A stretch of 64,000 nucleotides of DNA from positions 209,913 through 273,912 of the forward strand of contig JADGDV010000001.1 in assembly GCA_016744695.1 (NCBI GenBank), in the 5' to 3' direction. Shown in pieces: positions 35,558-44,759 of this stretch. This stretch comes from Hahellaceae bacterium. Lineage in GTDB: Bacteria > Pseudomonadota > Gammaproteobacteria > Pseudomonadales > Oleiphilaceae. The notes below the pieces were generated by a model. The model searched no databases. It was not told the origin of the DNA and saw nothing but the letters and a program-made list of their open reading frames with translations. The translations under genes were made by a program, and so were the position numbers. How positions within the stretch are numbered: the first letter of the stretch is position 1; each line of letters begins with the position of its first letter.

Positions 35558-36106
35558 ATGAGCACAACCACTAATAAAGAAAATCATTTAGTTATTTCTG
35601 CCATCGGCAGCGATCGCCCAGGGATTGTCAATGACATGGCAAAAGCCTGCTCAGACAACAACTGCAACATAATAGATAGCCGCATGACAGTTCTCGGTGG
35701 AGAGTTTGCCGTTGTTATGATGGTTTCAGGCTCATGGAATGATATTGCAAAACTTGAAAACATTATTCCAGCTCTCGCTAAGAAACTTGATTTAACGACC
35801 ATAATCAAACATACCCAGCCAAGACAACCAAAGGCAGCCATTTGCTATACCGTTAATGTTGTCGCACTCGACAACCCTGGAATAGTACAAGAAATAGCCA
35901 ATTTCTTTTCAAAACAAAATATCAATATTGACGACCTGCAAACAGGAACATATAGTGCACCCCACACAGGGACACAAATGTTTAATTTAAATATGGCAAT
36001 CACAATCCCTTCAGATACTCACCTTGCAACACTAAGGGAAGAGTTCATGGTATTTTGTGATGATTTGAATCTTGATGCTGCAATAGAACCAACCAGAAAC
36101 AATTAA
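35558..36106 (+). CDS. gcvR: Glycine cleavage system regulatory protein GcvR (two ACT domains)
   Basis: A 182-residue protein with two ACT domains: LVISAIGSDRPGIVNDMAKACSDN (about residues 10–35) and YTVNVVALDNPGIVQEIANFF (about 97–117). GcvR binds glycine and antagonises the activator GcvA in E. coli. The position, divergent from dapA and directly before bcp, is that of the Pseudomonas gene. The next gene starts 12 bases after its stop. Confidence 0.85.
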   Translation: MSTTTNKENHLVISAIGSDRPGIVNDMAKACSDNNCNIIDSRMTVLGGEFAVVMMVSGSWNDIAKLENIIPALAKKLDLTTIIKHTQPRQPKAAICYTVNVVALDNPGIVQEIANFFSKQNINIDDLQTGTYSAPHTGTQMFNLNMAITIPSDTHLATLREEFMVFCDDLNLDAAIEPTRNN

Positions 36107-36118
36107 TAGAGAGTATTC

Positions 36119-36586
36119 ATGTCTATAATAGAATTAGATAAGCCACTACCCGCTTTTGAAGCTAAAGCTACCACTGAAACACAGGTAAGCCCCGAAACCC
36201 TACAGGGTAAAAACACCGTCATCTATTTTTACCCAAAAGATAACACTCCGGGTTGTACAACCGAAGGGCAGGATTTCAGAGACTCAATTCAAGATTTTAC
36301 TGAAGCTAACACCGTTATATTTGGCGTATCAAGAGACAGTCTCAAAGTACATGAAAACTTCAGAAAGAAACATGAGTTCCCATTCGAGCTCATTTCTGAC
36401 CCAGATGAAATACTATGTAAATTGTTCGACGTCATAAAACTCAAAAAACTCTATGGTAAAGAGTATATGGGTATTGAACGAAGTACTTTTTTAATCGACG
36501 ACCTAGGCGTTCTCAAAAAAGAGTGGAGAAAAGTAAAAGTGAAAGGCCACATAGAAGACGTATTAAAAGAAGCCCAGTCACTATAA
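36119..36586 (+). CDS. bcp: Peroxiredoxin of the BCP/PrxQ type
   Basis: A thiol peroxidase that reduces hydrogen and organic peroxides. Residues 33–52 contain the fold's FYPKDNTPGCTTEGQDFRD with the peroxidatic Cys46. The resolving Cys found five residues later in E. coli BCP is absent (Gly–Gln there). The only other Cys is near residue 100 (DEILCKLFD), so this is probably a 1-Cys or atypical enzyme. The 155-residue length is normal. It is in an operon with gcvR. Confidence 0.92.
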   Translation: MSIIELDKPLPAFEAKATTETQVSPETLQGKNTVIYFYPKDNTPGCTTEGQDFRDSIQDFTEANTVIFGVSRDSLKVHENFRKKHEFPFELISDPDEILCKLFDVIKLKKLYGKEYMGIERSTFLIDDLGVLKKEWRKVKVKGHIEDVLKEAQSL

Positions 36587-36600
36587 ATACCGCTGATGAA

Positions 36601-36622
36601 GCTGAGAGCTTACACTCTCAGC
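36601..36622 (+). terminator. Hairpin downstream of bcp
   Basis: GCTGAGAG–CTTACA–CTCTCAGC, a perfect 8-bp stem 14 bases after the stop codon, without a U run. Probably the end of the gcvR–bcp transcript. The following ~230 bases up to the next gene show only a run of nine Cs and no other feature. Confidence 0.55.
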
Positions 36623-36852
36623 GCTCTCACTCACCAATACAAATAATGTAAACAAACGTCATATCCCACTCAACCCTCGAACACATCACCTAATTTTGTA
36701 GACACTGCTCACAAATAAAACAACCCCTCTTCACTTGAAGCAATTAAACAGTGCATTCACCGCCTTTTAACATAAAATAAAGATCAGACACATTAATATA
36801 CAAGTGTTTACTGACCCCCCCCCATACAACTAAAACAATAAGGAGCTAAAAT

Positions 36853-37425
36853 ATGAAAATCACCGGACTTCTATTGTTCATGCTTGCCATAATACCTCTG
36901 ACGTCAAATGCAAGAAACATTAGTGATGTAAAACTAGATGAAATAATCAAGGCGAATGAAAACTCACCAGAGCTAATACTTAATGGCGCCTCATTACGCA
37001 AAACATATATGGTTATTGACACCTATGTAGGTGGCCTCTACCTAGAAAACAAATCACATAATGAACAAGATATTCTAGAAAGAGACGAACACAGGCGTAT
37101 GCTCTTTCATGTCTTATTAAGAAAAGTATCCGCTAGAAAAGTAGCTCAAGCACTTAAAGACGCACTCGTTATTAACATCACAAAAGAAGAGCAAGAGCGA
37201 CTTAAGCCTGATATCAACCAATTCCTAAGTATGTTCAAAGGTAGACTTAAGCAAGGTGATGAAGTCAATATTGACTATATTCCAGGGTCTGGCACCCAGG
37301 TTATCATCGGAGGTGTAAGTAAAGGAGTGGTACCCGGCAAGCAGTTTGCTGATGCTCTACTTTCTGTTTGGGTTGGGGAAAACCCAGTAGGCAGCAGTTT
37401 CAAGCAAGACATACTGGGAAATTAA
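36853..37425 (+). CDS. Exported chalcone isomerase-like domain protein
   Basis: A 190-residue protein with a signal peptide (1–20, ending TSNA) and the conserved Chalcone_3 layout: an LNGASLRKTYMVIDTYVGGLYLE block and a GVSKGVVPGKQFADALLSVWVGE C-terminus. Bacterial members are periplasmic or lipid-binding-like and are not thought to act on flavonoids; the role is unknown. AAGGAG lies nine bases before the ATG. It stands alone, converging on perM. Confidence 0.8.
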   Translation: MKITGLLLFMLAIIPLTSNARNISDVKLDEIIKANENSPELILNGASLRKTYMVIDTYVGGLYLENKSHNEQDILERDEHRRMLFHVLLRKVSARKVAQALKDALVINITKEEQERLKPDINQFLSMFKGRLKQGDEVNIDYIPGSGTQVIIGGVSKGVVPGKQFADALLSVWVGENPVGSSFKQDILGN

Positions 37426-37450
37426 GAATACCAACGCCAGGGATGGCTAC

Positions 37451-38506
37451 CTACTCGTTACCTGCTACAGGCCAAGCTGAAAGCACCGCTTTAAGCATAG
37501 TCGCTAAAGGAATTGCAAAAAACACACCCCAAAGCCCCCAGATACCACCAAAAAACAGTACAGCTACAATAATAAGAACAGGGTGAAGGTTAACCACCTC
37601 AGAAAAGAGCAATGGCACCAACACATTGCCATCTAAGGCTTGTATCACACCATAAACAATCATTAGATAGAAAAAATCTGACCCCCAACCCCATTGGAAA
37701 AGCGCAATCATCGCAACAGGAATAGTCACAATCGTCGCACCAATATAAGGTACTAAAACAGAAAGCCCCACAAGAATAGCCAGCAAGGCTGCATAATTTA
37801 AGTCCAGCACGACAAAAGCAACGTAGGTTGCAACTCCCACAATCATTATTTCAAGCACTTTACCTCGAATATAATTAGCAAACTGCACATTCATTTCAAA
37901 CCATACCTTTGTCATTAGCCTTCTATCTTGTGGAAGCAAGCCTGCTAGCGAGTTAAGCATAAGCAAACGATCCTTAAGGAAGAAAAAAACCAATATAGGC
38001 ACTAATACGATATAAATTAAAACAGTGACAAAAACAGGAAAACTTTCAAGAGAAAATGACACAACCCACTGACCAAATTTAGCGGCTTCAGAAGTTGCTT
38101 GGTTAAATAAATTATTAACTGAACTTTCACTCAATAATGTCGGATATTCCTGGGGAAGCAACCTTATTGCACCCTTTAACTCTGAGAACATGCCAGGAAA
38201 CTCTTTCACCAACGAGGTTACTTGCGCAAAAACCAAAGGAAAAAGCACAAAAAGAAACACCGTAAAGAGGCCCATAAACACCATAAACACAATTAAAACA
38301 GCCCATTTTTCCTTCACCCCAACAGCCACTAATTTAACGACCAAGCCCTGTAAGATAAACGCAAAAATAACACTGGCAATTACAGGAGCAAGCATTGCAC
38401 CTGTAAGTATAATCGCCGCTAATGCAACAATTAATAAGATAAAAAGAGCAACAGCCTCTTCATCTGAAAAGTACTTTTCTACCCATGAGCGAACAATATT
38501 TAACAT
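37451..38506 (-). CDS. perM: AI-2E family transporter / PerM-like permease
   Basis: A 351-residue inner-membrane protein with about eight hydrophobic segments: paired helices at ~19–55, one at ~70–95, then a central soluble part and helices from ~155 to 335. The C-terminal LDGNVLVPLLFSEVVNLHPVLIIVAVLFFGGIWGLWGVFFAIPLA block is diagnostic of the PerM/AI-2E family. The name comes from one autoinducer exporter; here the substrate is unknown. It follows tusA by 56 bases, the same neighbour pair as in Pseudomonas. Confidence 0.9.
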   Translation of the reverse strand: MLNIVRSWVEKYFSDEEAVALFILLIVALAAIILTGAMLAPVIASVIFAFILQGLVVKLVAVGVKEKWAVLIVFMVFMGLFTVFLFVLFPLVFAQVTSLVKEFPGMFSELKGAIRLLPQEYPTLLSESSVNNLFNQATSEAAKFGQWVVSFSLESFPVFVTVLIYIVLVPILVFFFLKDRLLMLNSLAGLLPQDRRLMTKVWFEMNVQFANYIRGKVLEIMIVGVATYVAFVVLDLNYAALLAILVGLSVLVPYIGATIVTIPVAMIALFQWGWGSDFFYLMIVYGVIQALDGNVLVPLLFSEVVNLHPVLIIVAVLFFGGIWGLWGVFFAIPLATMLKAVLSAWPVAGNE

Positions 38507-38562
38507 TCAGGTTCCTTTACTAACCTTGTTTATTTTGGCTATAGAAAACACACAACAACTTA

Positions 38563-38814
38563 CTAATTACCTTTCAATATCAAATAATAATATTCTTCTT
38601 TCTCTGCAAAGTTGCCCAGCAGCTTATTTGAACTTAAATCAACAAACGATTTAAAATCTCTTACTGAGCCTGGGTCTGTCGCTTTAACCAACAACGTCGT
38701 CCCCGGTAACATTTTATTTAGAGCCTGCTTTGCCTTTAATAAGGGCATAGGACAGTTTAATCCCGCTGTATCTAGCTGGACATCAGCATCATTTAAATCA
38801 AACTTTTCCATCAA
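38563..38814 (-). CDS. tusA: TusA family sulfur carrier protein
   Basis: An 83-residue protein with the defining CPMP motif (Cys21 in LDTAGLNCPMPLLKAK). This cysteine carries persulfide sulfur for tRNA thiolation or related pathways. The remainder is the compact two-layer fold (GTTLLVKATDPGSVRDFKSF). Being next to perM and bepA it is probably the PA1006/YeeD-like TusA homologue rather than the canonical E. coli tusA, so the exact acceptor is open. Confidence 0.85.
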   Translation of the reverse strand: MMEKFDLNDADVQLDTAGLNCPMPLLKAKQALNKMLPGTTLLVKATDPGSVRDFKSFVDLSSNKLLGNFAEKEEYYYLILKGN

Positions 38815-38998
38815 ATAACAAGTCTCTTATTTTCCTAAATTCAGGTATTAATCCGCTGATTTCAACCATAGCTTTCCATTATAGAATGCCACCATTAAAA
38901 ATACCGTAATATTCTATCAGTATCTTGTAGTTACTCCGATAACAGTTTACATTTCAAAACAGTTATCGTTAAATTTATTGCTAAGGCCCGATTTTTTT

Positions 38999-40459
38999 AT
39001 GAAGAAATGGATACAACTCACCTGCGTGATATTTTTTTGGCTTTCAGGTGTTATATTTTATCCAGCAAATGCCAAAGACAACGAACTCCCCTCTCTGGGT
39101 GATGCCACATCAGGCTTTATCTCTCTTCAGCAAGAAAAGATATTAGGAGAGTCGTGGTTACGCTCACTTCGACGACAAGTTAAAACCTATCACGACCCTC
39201 TAACTTACAGTTATTTAACAAGCCTAGTTTATAGGCTTGCACCTAATTCGGAATTAACAGAAAGAAGATTAACACTGGTCATCGTTGATAGCCCAGCAAT
39301 GAACGCTTTCGCCGTCCCTGGAGGCGTTATGGGTATAAACTCAGGTTTATTCACTCATTCTGGAGTTGAACAAGAGTTTGCATCCGTTATCGCACACGAA
39401 ATAGCTCACCTTAGCCAAAGGCATTATGCCCGAAGCCTAGAGCGCCAACAGAAAACAGCACCATTAGCATTGGCGGGCTTACTTGCTAGCGTTATTATCG
39501 CCGCAACTACCGGCTCTGACGCAGGTATAGCCGCTTTAGCAGGCACACAAGCACTATCTATTCAAGCTCAATTAAGTTATTCCAGGCAAAATGAGCAAGA
39601 AGCTGACCGTGTAGGTATCAAAACACTCTATGAGTCCGATATGGACCCTAAAGCCATGCCAGCAATGTTTGAACGCATGCTAAGAGAGTCAAGACTCTAT
39701 GGAAACAGACCGCCTGAATACCTATCTACTCACCCTGTCACTGAGTCTCGAATTTCTGACTCAATGAATAGAGCCGCACAGTTTCCAGCTAAAGAATATG
39801 CCGAAGACCTTGAGTTTCACCTAATAAAAAATCGGGTAGTATTGCATTTTTCAGAAACAAACAACGCAGCGATAAGTCATTTTAAATCTCTAACTGGACA
39901 AGAAGACAGCTTCCATGAAACGGCCAACCAATACGGTCTTGCTATTTCATATAACAAAGCTAAAAAACCTGACAAGGCCGAAAAAATAATTGACTCGTTA
40001 CTTGAGCAGTACCCAAACAGAATTATTTTCATAATTGCGAAGGCTGATACACTAAAAAAACAAGGAAAGGTAGATAAAAGCATTAACCTGCTACGAAAAC
40101 ATCTAAGCAGAAACCCAGGAAACTACGCACTGAGCTGGAGTTTATCGGACTACCTTACGCAAAGAAATCAAATCAAAGACATAGGAGAAGCTGAATCATT
40201 ACTCCTTAATTTAACCCGAAGTTACCCAAACGAACCTGCTATCTGGTACTCCCTGGCTGAATTAAATGGCATAGCCGGAAACATTGTGCAACTTCACCGT
40301 TCAAGAGCTGAGTTTTTCTATCTAATTGGCGAAATAGATGATGCACTTTTACAATTACAGCAAGCACTTAAGAAAAGTCGTGGGAATACCCAGATAACAG
40401 CGACCATACAACAAAGAATTGATAATTTATATCGAGCGAAGAAAGGTGTTAACTTTTGA
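38999..40459 (+). CDS. bepA: M48 family metalloprotease with TPR domain (BepA-like)
   Basis: A 486-residue exported zinc protease/chaperone acting on outer-membrane protein assembly. The start MKKWIQ leads a signal peptide (about 1–26, ending PANA). The zinc motif HEIAH is at 133–137 and the third ligand Glu201 is in QNEQEADRVGI. The C-terminal half (from ~300) consists of TPR-like helices. In E. coli BepA degrades misassembled LptD and works with BAM. The ATG is preferred over an upstream in-frame TTG. It is divergent from tusA. Confidence 0.9.
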   Translation: MKKWIQLTCVIFFWLSGVIFYPANAKDNELPSLGDATSGFISLQQEKILGESWLRSLRRQVKTYHDPLTYSYLTSLVYRLAPNSELTERRLTLVIVDSPAMNAFAVPGGVMGINSGLFTHSGVEQEFASVIAHEIAHLSQRHYARSLERQQKTAPLALAGLLASVIIAATTGSDAGIAALAGTQALSIQAQLSYSRQNEQEADRVGIKTLYESDMDPKAMPAMFERMLRESRLYGNRPPEYLSTHPVTESRISDSMNRAAQFPAKEYAEDLEFHLIKNRVVLHFSETNNAAISHFKSLTGQEDSFHETANQYGLAISYNKAKKPDKAEKIIDSLLEQYPNRIIFIIAKADTLKKQGKVDKSINLLRKHLSRNPGNYALSWSLSDYLTQRNQIKDIGEAESLLLNLTRSYPNEPAIWYSLAELNGIAGNIVQLHRSRAEFFYLIGEIDDALLQLQQALKKSRGNTQITATIQQRIDNLYRAKKGVNF

Positions 40460-40552
40460 GGTATTAGCAGAAGCGATCTGCTAATACCTCCCTGATTCCG
40501 CATTGCTGTATGAAGACGACGAAATCAAGGGAAAACTTACTAGCTTATTGCT

Positions 40553-41581
40553 TTACTGAAAATCAAGCATACGCTGAAGAGGGATTAATGCCGCTTCTCT
40601 CAATACATCATCTACAAAAACCTCTTGATCCCCTCGATCAAGAACCTCTGCAAGGTTCTCTAACCCATTCATCCCCATCCAAGGACAATGTGCACAACTT
40701 CTACAAGTTGCCCCCGTACCGGCTGTAGGGGCTTCTATGAATGTTTTTTCTGGTGCTAGCTGCTGCATTTTATAAAAAATACCACTATCTGTGGCTACAA
40801 TAAATGTCATATTTTCCATTTCTTGCGCAGCATTGATTAACTGAGAGGTCGAACCAACAACATCAGCAATATCAACCACTGATTCTGGTGACTCTGGATG
40901 CACAAGAATAGCCGCATCAGGGTATAAGTGTTTTAAATCGAGAATGCCTTTTGCTTTAAACTCTTCATGAACAATACATGAACCATCCCACAGCAATACA
41001 TCAGCACCGGTCATTTTTTTAACGTATCCACCAAGGTATTTATCAGGCGCCCAAAGTATTTTTTCACCTTGTGAATCCAAGTGCCTAACAACATTTAATG
41101 CAATACTAGACGTCACCACCCAGTCAGCTCTGGCTTTAACCGCTGCAGATGTATTGGCATAGACCACAACAGTTCGGTCGGGGTGCTGATCACAAAAGGC
41201 TGAAAACTCATCAATTTCACAACCTATATCCAAAGAACACGTTGCTTCAAGAGTTGGCATTAGCACTCGTTTTTCAGGATTAAGGATTTTAGCCGTTTCA
41301 CCCATAAACTTAACGCCAGCGACCACCAACGTAGTGGCCGGATGTTGATTGCCGAATCGAGCCATTTCAAGAGAGTCTGCAACACAGCCCCCCGTTTCTT
41401 CAGCTAACTCTTGTAAAACTGCGCTTGTATAATAATGAGCAACGAGAACCGCATTCTCACGCTTTAATAGCATTTTAATTTTATCTTTGTATGCTTCACG
41501 CTCTTCGGTGCTAAGCTCCAGAGCCTCATGCCCGTGAGCAAAATGCTCTTGTACTAAAATGCTATCAGAAGTTTCACTCAT
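40553..41581 (-). CDS. nadA: Quinolinate synthase (iron–sulfur enzyme)
   Basis: Condenses iminoaspartate with dihydroxyacetone phosphate to quinolinate in NAD synthesis. The 342-residue protein has three repeated domains. Its [4Fe-4S] ligands are in [16 protein letters not shown] and the C-terminal [13 protein letters not shown], and [19 protein letters not shown] is the first substrate loop. Length and motifs are complete. It lies between the tRNA-Lys genes and bepA, as in Pseudomonas. Confidence 0.96.
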   Translation of the reverse strand: MSETSDSILVQEHFAHGHEALELSTEEREAYKDKIKMLLKRENAVLVAHYYTSAVLQELAEETGGCVADSLEMARFGNQHPATTLVVAGVKFMGETAKILNPEKRVLMPTLEATCSLDIGCEIDEFSAFCDQHPDRTVVVYANTSAAVKARADWVVTSSIALNVVRHLDSQGEKILWAPDKYLGGYVKKMTGADVLLWDGSCIVHEEFKAKGILDLKHLYPDAAILVHPESPESVVDIADVVGSTSQLINAAQEMENMTFIVATDSGIFYKMQQLAPEKTFIEAPTAGTGATCRSCAHCPWMGMNGLENLAEVLDRGDQEVFVDDVLREAALIPLQRMLDFQ

Positions 41582-41645
41582 CAGGGAACCACCTAGAAAT
41601 ACACGTTCAAAAAAAACACGCTCAAGGAATTATTAGCAAAAAAAA

Positions 41646-41669
41646 GGGAGCCAATAAGGCTCCCTTTTT
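41646..41669 (-). terminator. Terminator downstream of tRNA-Lys
   Basis: GGGAGCC–AATAA–GGCTCCC with A runs on the left and T runs on the right. On the minus strand it directly follows the tRNA-Lys 3' end and is followed by a long U run; it separates the tRNA transcript from nadA. Confidence 0.88.
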
Positions 41670-41673
41670 AGTA

Positions 41674-41749
41674 TGGTGGGTCGTGGGCGGCTCGAACGCC
41701 CGACCAATTGGTTAAAAGCCAACTGCTCTACCAACTGAGCTAACGACCC
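41674..41749 (-). tRNA. tRNA-Lys (anticodon UUU), copy 2
   Basis: A 76-base cloverleaf on the minus strand, GGGTCGTTAGCTCAG…, with CTTTTAA as anticodon loop (TTT), T loop TTCGAGC and encoded CCA. Identical in sequence to the upstream copy. Confidence 0.96.
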
Positions 41750-41838
41750 CAAACTTTCTTTAGCTTTGCTGATTTAAATAAGCTACTTAAATCATTTCGT
41801 TTAAATCCACCAGCACTTAAAGCTAAAGCACAAAATAA

Positions 41839-41914
41839 TGGTGGGTCGTGGGCGGCTCGAACGCCCGACCAATTGGTTAAAAGCCAACTGCTCTACCAAC
41901 TGAGCTAACGACCC
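41839..41914 (-). tRNA. tRNA-Lys (anticodon UUU), copy 1
   Basis: The same 76-base tRNA as the copy 89 bases downstream on the minus strand. The two form a tandem pair that probably shares a promoter near 41940 and the terminator before nadA. Confidence 0.96.
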
Positions 41915-41993
41915 AAACGAGGCGCACATAATACTGTTTTTTTGAGAAATAACAAGTCCCAATTTAACTTTTTATATGACTTTTTTAAAACGT

Positions 41994-42776
41994 TTATAGC
42001 TTTTCTTTATATTCTTTAGCTAACTTGGCTGCAGAGCTTTCAGGATAACGCGTAGATACCTCAGACAAATAGAACTTAGCCTCCTTAAGGTTATCCAGTC
42101 TATGATACGTCACACCTAACTTATACATCGCATCAGGGGCTTTTCTATGAGCAGAAAAACTCCCAACAACCACTGTAAATGCTTGTCTGGCCTGTTCAAA
42201 CTTAGGCATGACTAAATAAACCTCACCTAACCAGTAATATGCATTTCCGGTTAAGTCACTACTAGGGTAAATTTCAATAAACTTATGGAGCTCGTCAACT
42301 GCTTGCTCATACTTTTTCTGTTTAATAAGATCATAAGCCTGCTGATAAACTCTCTGCTGCTCAGCAGAAGGCTTTGCTCTTACAGTAGTCGCTTTAACTA
42401 CAGGGCTTGTGGTTGTGACCGCAGCGGTAGTCGCTGCCACCGGAGCTAGCATAGTAGAATGCTTTGGCTCCCCAACAGAAGCCGTAGACATGGCACCTGA
42501 TTGCAACTTAAGCAAACGCTGATCAAGGTCACGATAACGATCTCGGCCTTGCTGCTTTAATTGTTTAATTTCGTGAGACTGCTTCTCGACCATCCCCCTC
42601 AAAGACTGAACTTCTTGCTGCAATTGCTCAAGCATAAAAAGCAATTCAGCATTAGCATTCATTTGAGTCTGTGTAACAGGTTTAGCGGGAGTTGAAGCTT
42701 GAAAAGCGGGTGTGGACTGAGCAGAAGCGCTGGCAGAAAAAGCCAGCGCTATTGCAAGAGAAAGTATTCTCTTCAT
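41994..42776 (-). CDS. cpoB: Cell division coordinator CpoB (YbgF), TPR protein
   Basis: A 260-residue periplasmic protein that couples the Tol–Pal machine to peptidoglycan synthesis at the septum. It has a signal peptide (1–19, ending SASA), an N-terminal trimerising coiled coil (~45–95), a low-complexity Thr/Ala/Val linker, and three TPR repeats in the last ~120 residues (QQAYDLIKQKKYEQAVDELH…). It is the last gene of the tol–pal cluster, 19 bases after pal. Confidence 0.93.
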   Translation of the reverse strand: MKRILSLAIALAFSASASAQSTPAFQASTPAKPVTQTQMNANAELLFMLEQLQQEVQSLRGMVEKQSHEIKQLKQQGRDRYRDLDQRLLKLQSGAMSTASVGEPKHSTMLAPVAATTAAVTTTSPVVKATTVRAKPSAEQQRVYQQAYDLIKQKKYEQAVDELHKFIEIYPSSDLTGNAYYWLGEVYLVMPKFEQARQAFTVVVGSFSAHRKAPDAMYKLGVTYHRLDNLKEAKFYLSEVSTRYPESSAAKLAKEYKEKL

Positions 42777-42795
42777 AACAAATTATCTATCTCGA

Positions 42796-43377
42796 TTACT
42801 TGTACTGAATCATAACACGACGATTCTCAGCCCATGAACTTTCGTCATGACCGGCTGCAGCTGGCTTTTCTTCACCAAAACTTACAACTTCAAGTTGAGT
42901 ACGTGCTACACCGTTAACAACAAGGAAACGCTCTACAGACTGACCACGACGCTCACCTAGTGCAAGGTTATATTCTTTAGTGCCACGCTCATCAGAGTGA
43001 CCTTCAAGAGCTACGTTTACATTTGGGTTAGCGGCCAAAAATGCTGCGTGAGCCATTAACGCTGTACGAGACTCTGGCTTAACTGAAGACTTATCAAAGT
43101 CAAAGTAGAATGTACGAATTTCACGTAGTACACCTGCTTCTTTCTCTTTTGCTAAACGCTCTGCTTCAGCTTTCTGTGCATCCATTTCGCTAGTAACAAC
43201 AGCTGCCCCTTCACCTTGTCCGTAAGACTCAGAACCACCTTCCTGATCTGTTACTGTAACACCATTAGCATCGGCATTAATGTCTGCATCTTCAGTTGTA
43301 CCTGTTGTGCTACAACCCGCTAAGATAGAAGCTGAAAAGATTAAAGCTAACGCATTTTTAGTTGATATGGCTTTCAT
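42796..43377 (-). CDS. pal: Peptidoglycan-associated lipoprotein Pal
   Basis: An outer-membrane lipoprotein that grips peptidoglycan and links to TolB. The signal ends with a lipobox (SILAGC, Cys22). A short acidic linker precedes the OmpA-like domain (about 85–190), including YFDFDKSSVKPE, NVALEGHSDERGTKEYNLALG and the final NRRVMIQYK. Length (193) is typical. It lies 66 bases after tolB. Confidence 0.96.
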   Translation of the reverse strand: MKAISTKNALALIFSASILAGCSTTGTTEDADINADANGVTVTDQEGGSESYGQGEGAAVVTSEMDAQKAEAERLAKEKEAGVLREIRTFYFDFDKSSVKPESRTALMAHAAFLAANPNVNVALEGHSDERGTKEYNLALGERRGQSVERFLVVNGVARTQLEVVSFGEEKPAAAGHDESSWAENRRVMIQYK

Positions 43378-43443
43378 TATTTTTCCTTAATTATGGCTTA
43401 ACAAAAAAAAGTAACTCAGTATTAAAAATTATAAAACACTATT

Positions 43444-44757
43444 CTACCTTAAAAAAGGAGACCATGCAGGTTCTCTTACATCACCAAAGGCTGAAGGTAA
43501 AAAGTATTTCGATCGCCCATCGACAGAAACAACGGCTAATACGCCCTTTCTACCTCTTTGCGTTGAATAAATCAACATCCTATCGTTTGGAGCCAAGCTT
43601 GGAGACTCGTCCAAAGGTGTTTCTGTGAGCGTTGTCTGATTACCTGCTTTTAAATTCATGGCGGCTATATTAAAAGAACCGTTCGATTTATGTACAAAAA
43701 ACAGACTATTTCCATCGCCACTAAACCGGGGCCTAGCGTTATATCGGCCTTCAAATGTTAATCTTTCAGGCTCTAAATCATAAATGTTCATACGATAAAC
43801 CTGAGGAGTCCCACTTCTATCACTGGTAAATACCACTGAATGCCCATCTGGAGACCAGCTAGCTTCTGTATCAATGCCATAATGACGGGTATATCTTTCT
43901 AATTTTTTAGTCGCCAAATCAAGGTTATAAATTTCTGCGTTACCATCTTTTGATAAGGTCAGTGCTAATTTTTTCCCGTCAGGTGACCACGCAGGTGCAC
44001 CATTCAAACCTTTAAAAGAAGAAACCAGTGTTCTTTTCCCGCTTTTTATTACCTGAGTATAAATCGCTGGGCGACCACTCTCAAAAGAAACGTAAGCCAG
44101 TTTCTTACCATCAGGGGACCAAGAGGGAGAAATTATTGGCTCAGATGTTTTTAATAGGGTAAATGACCGACGACCATCTGAATCAGCTACCTGCAAACGA
44201 TATTCAAGTTTACCTTTACCTACAGGGCTACCTTGAAGCGTTATATAGGCAATTTTAGTAGAAAATGCGCCACGCACTCCCGTTACCGCCTCATAAATAG
44301 CATCACTAATATGATGAGCTAAATCTCGTAGACTTTTCTCTCCACCAGAAACCACTTCCCCAATAATTCGTTGCTGCTGATTCACATCAAACAGTTCGTA
44401 CTGAATCTTATAGTTTTTGGTGTATTTAGAATATTCAACATTACCTATTAACAAGTAATTTTGTTTAAGTAAGCGCCAATCTCGGTAATACACCGCTTTA
44501 GCGCTGTCAGGCAAACTTAACATACGGTTGGTTGGCAATGGGTCAAACTCACCACTTCTTTGTAGGTCAGCAGACACTATTTTTTGGATATTTTCAGGTA
44601 TAGCTCCAGCACTTTTATTAGTAAACGGAACGATCGCGATAGGAATGGCCGAGTCGGAACCCTGCGTAATTTCAATCATGAGCTCCGCTACGCTTAATCT
44701 TGATACCAACAATAGAATGGTGAATATAATATAAGTAAATACAATATTTTTATGCAA
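43444..44757 (-). CDS. tolB: Tol–Pal system protein TolB (periplasmic beta-propeller)
   Basis: A 437-residue periplasmic protein. The signal peptide (~1–24, ending SVAELM) leads an N-terminal domain of ~130 residues. A six-bladed propeller follows, in which blades repeat [22 protein letters not shown] sequences (at ~210, 255, 300 and later). It binds Pal at the propeller and TolA through its N-terminus. Only a couple of bases separate it from tolA, so translation is coupled. Confidence 0.96.
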   Translation of the reverse strand: MHKNIVFTYIIFTILLLVSRLSVAELMIEITQGSDSAIPIAIVPFTNKSAGAIPENIQKIVSADLQRSGEFDPLPTNRMLSLPDSAKAVYYRDWRLLKQNYLLIGNVEYSKYTKNYKIQYELFDVNQQQRIIGEVVSGGEKSLRDLAHHISDAIYEAVTGVRGAFSTKIAYITLQGSPVGKGKLEYRLQVADSDGRRSFTLLKTSEPIISPSWSPDGKKLAYVSFESGRPAIYTQVIKSGKRTLVSSFKGLNGAPAWSPDGKKLALTLSKDGNAEIYNLDLATKKLERYTRHYGIDTEASWSPDGHSVVFTSDRSGTPQVYRMNIYDLEPERLTFEGRYNARPRFSGDGNSLFFVHKSNGSFNIAAMNLKAGNQTTLTETPLDESPSLAPNDRMLIYSTQRGRKGVLAVVSVDGRSKYFLPSAFGDVREPAWSPFLR

Positions 44758-44759
44758 AA

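Noticed and set aside
36817..36825. Run of nine Cs before the chalcone-isomerase-like gene as a phase-variable tract
   Set aside because: It lies about 28 bases upstream of the start in an intergenic region; with one sequence no length variation can be shown.
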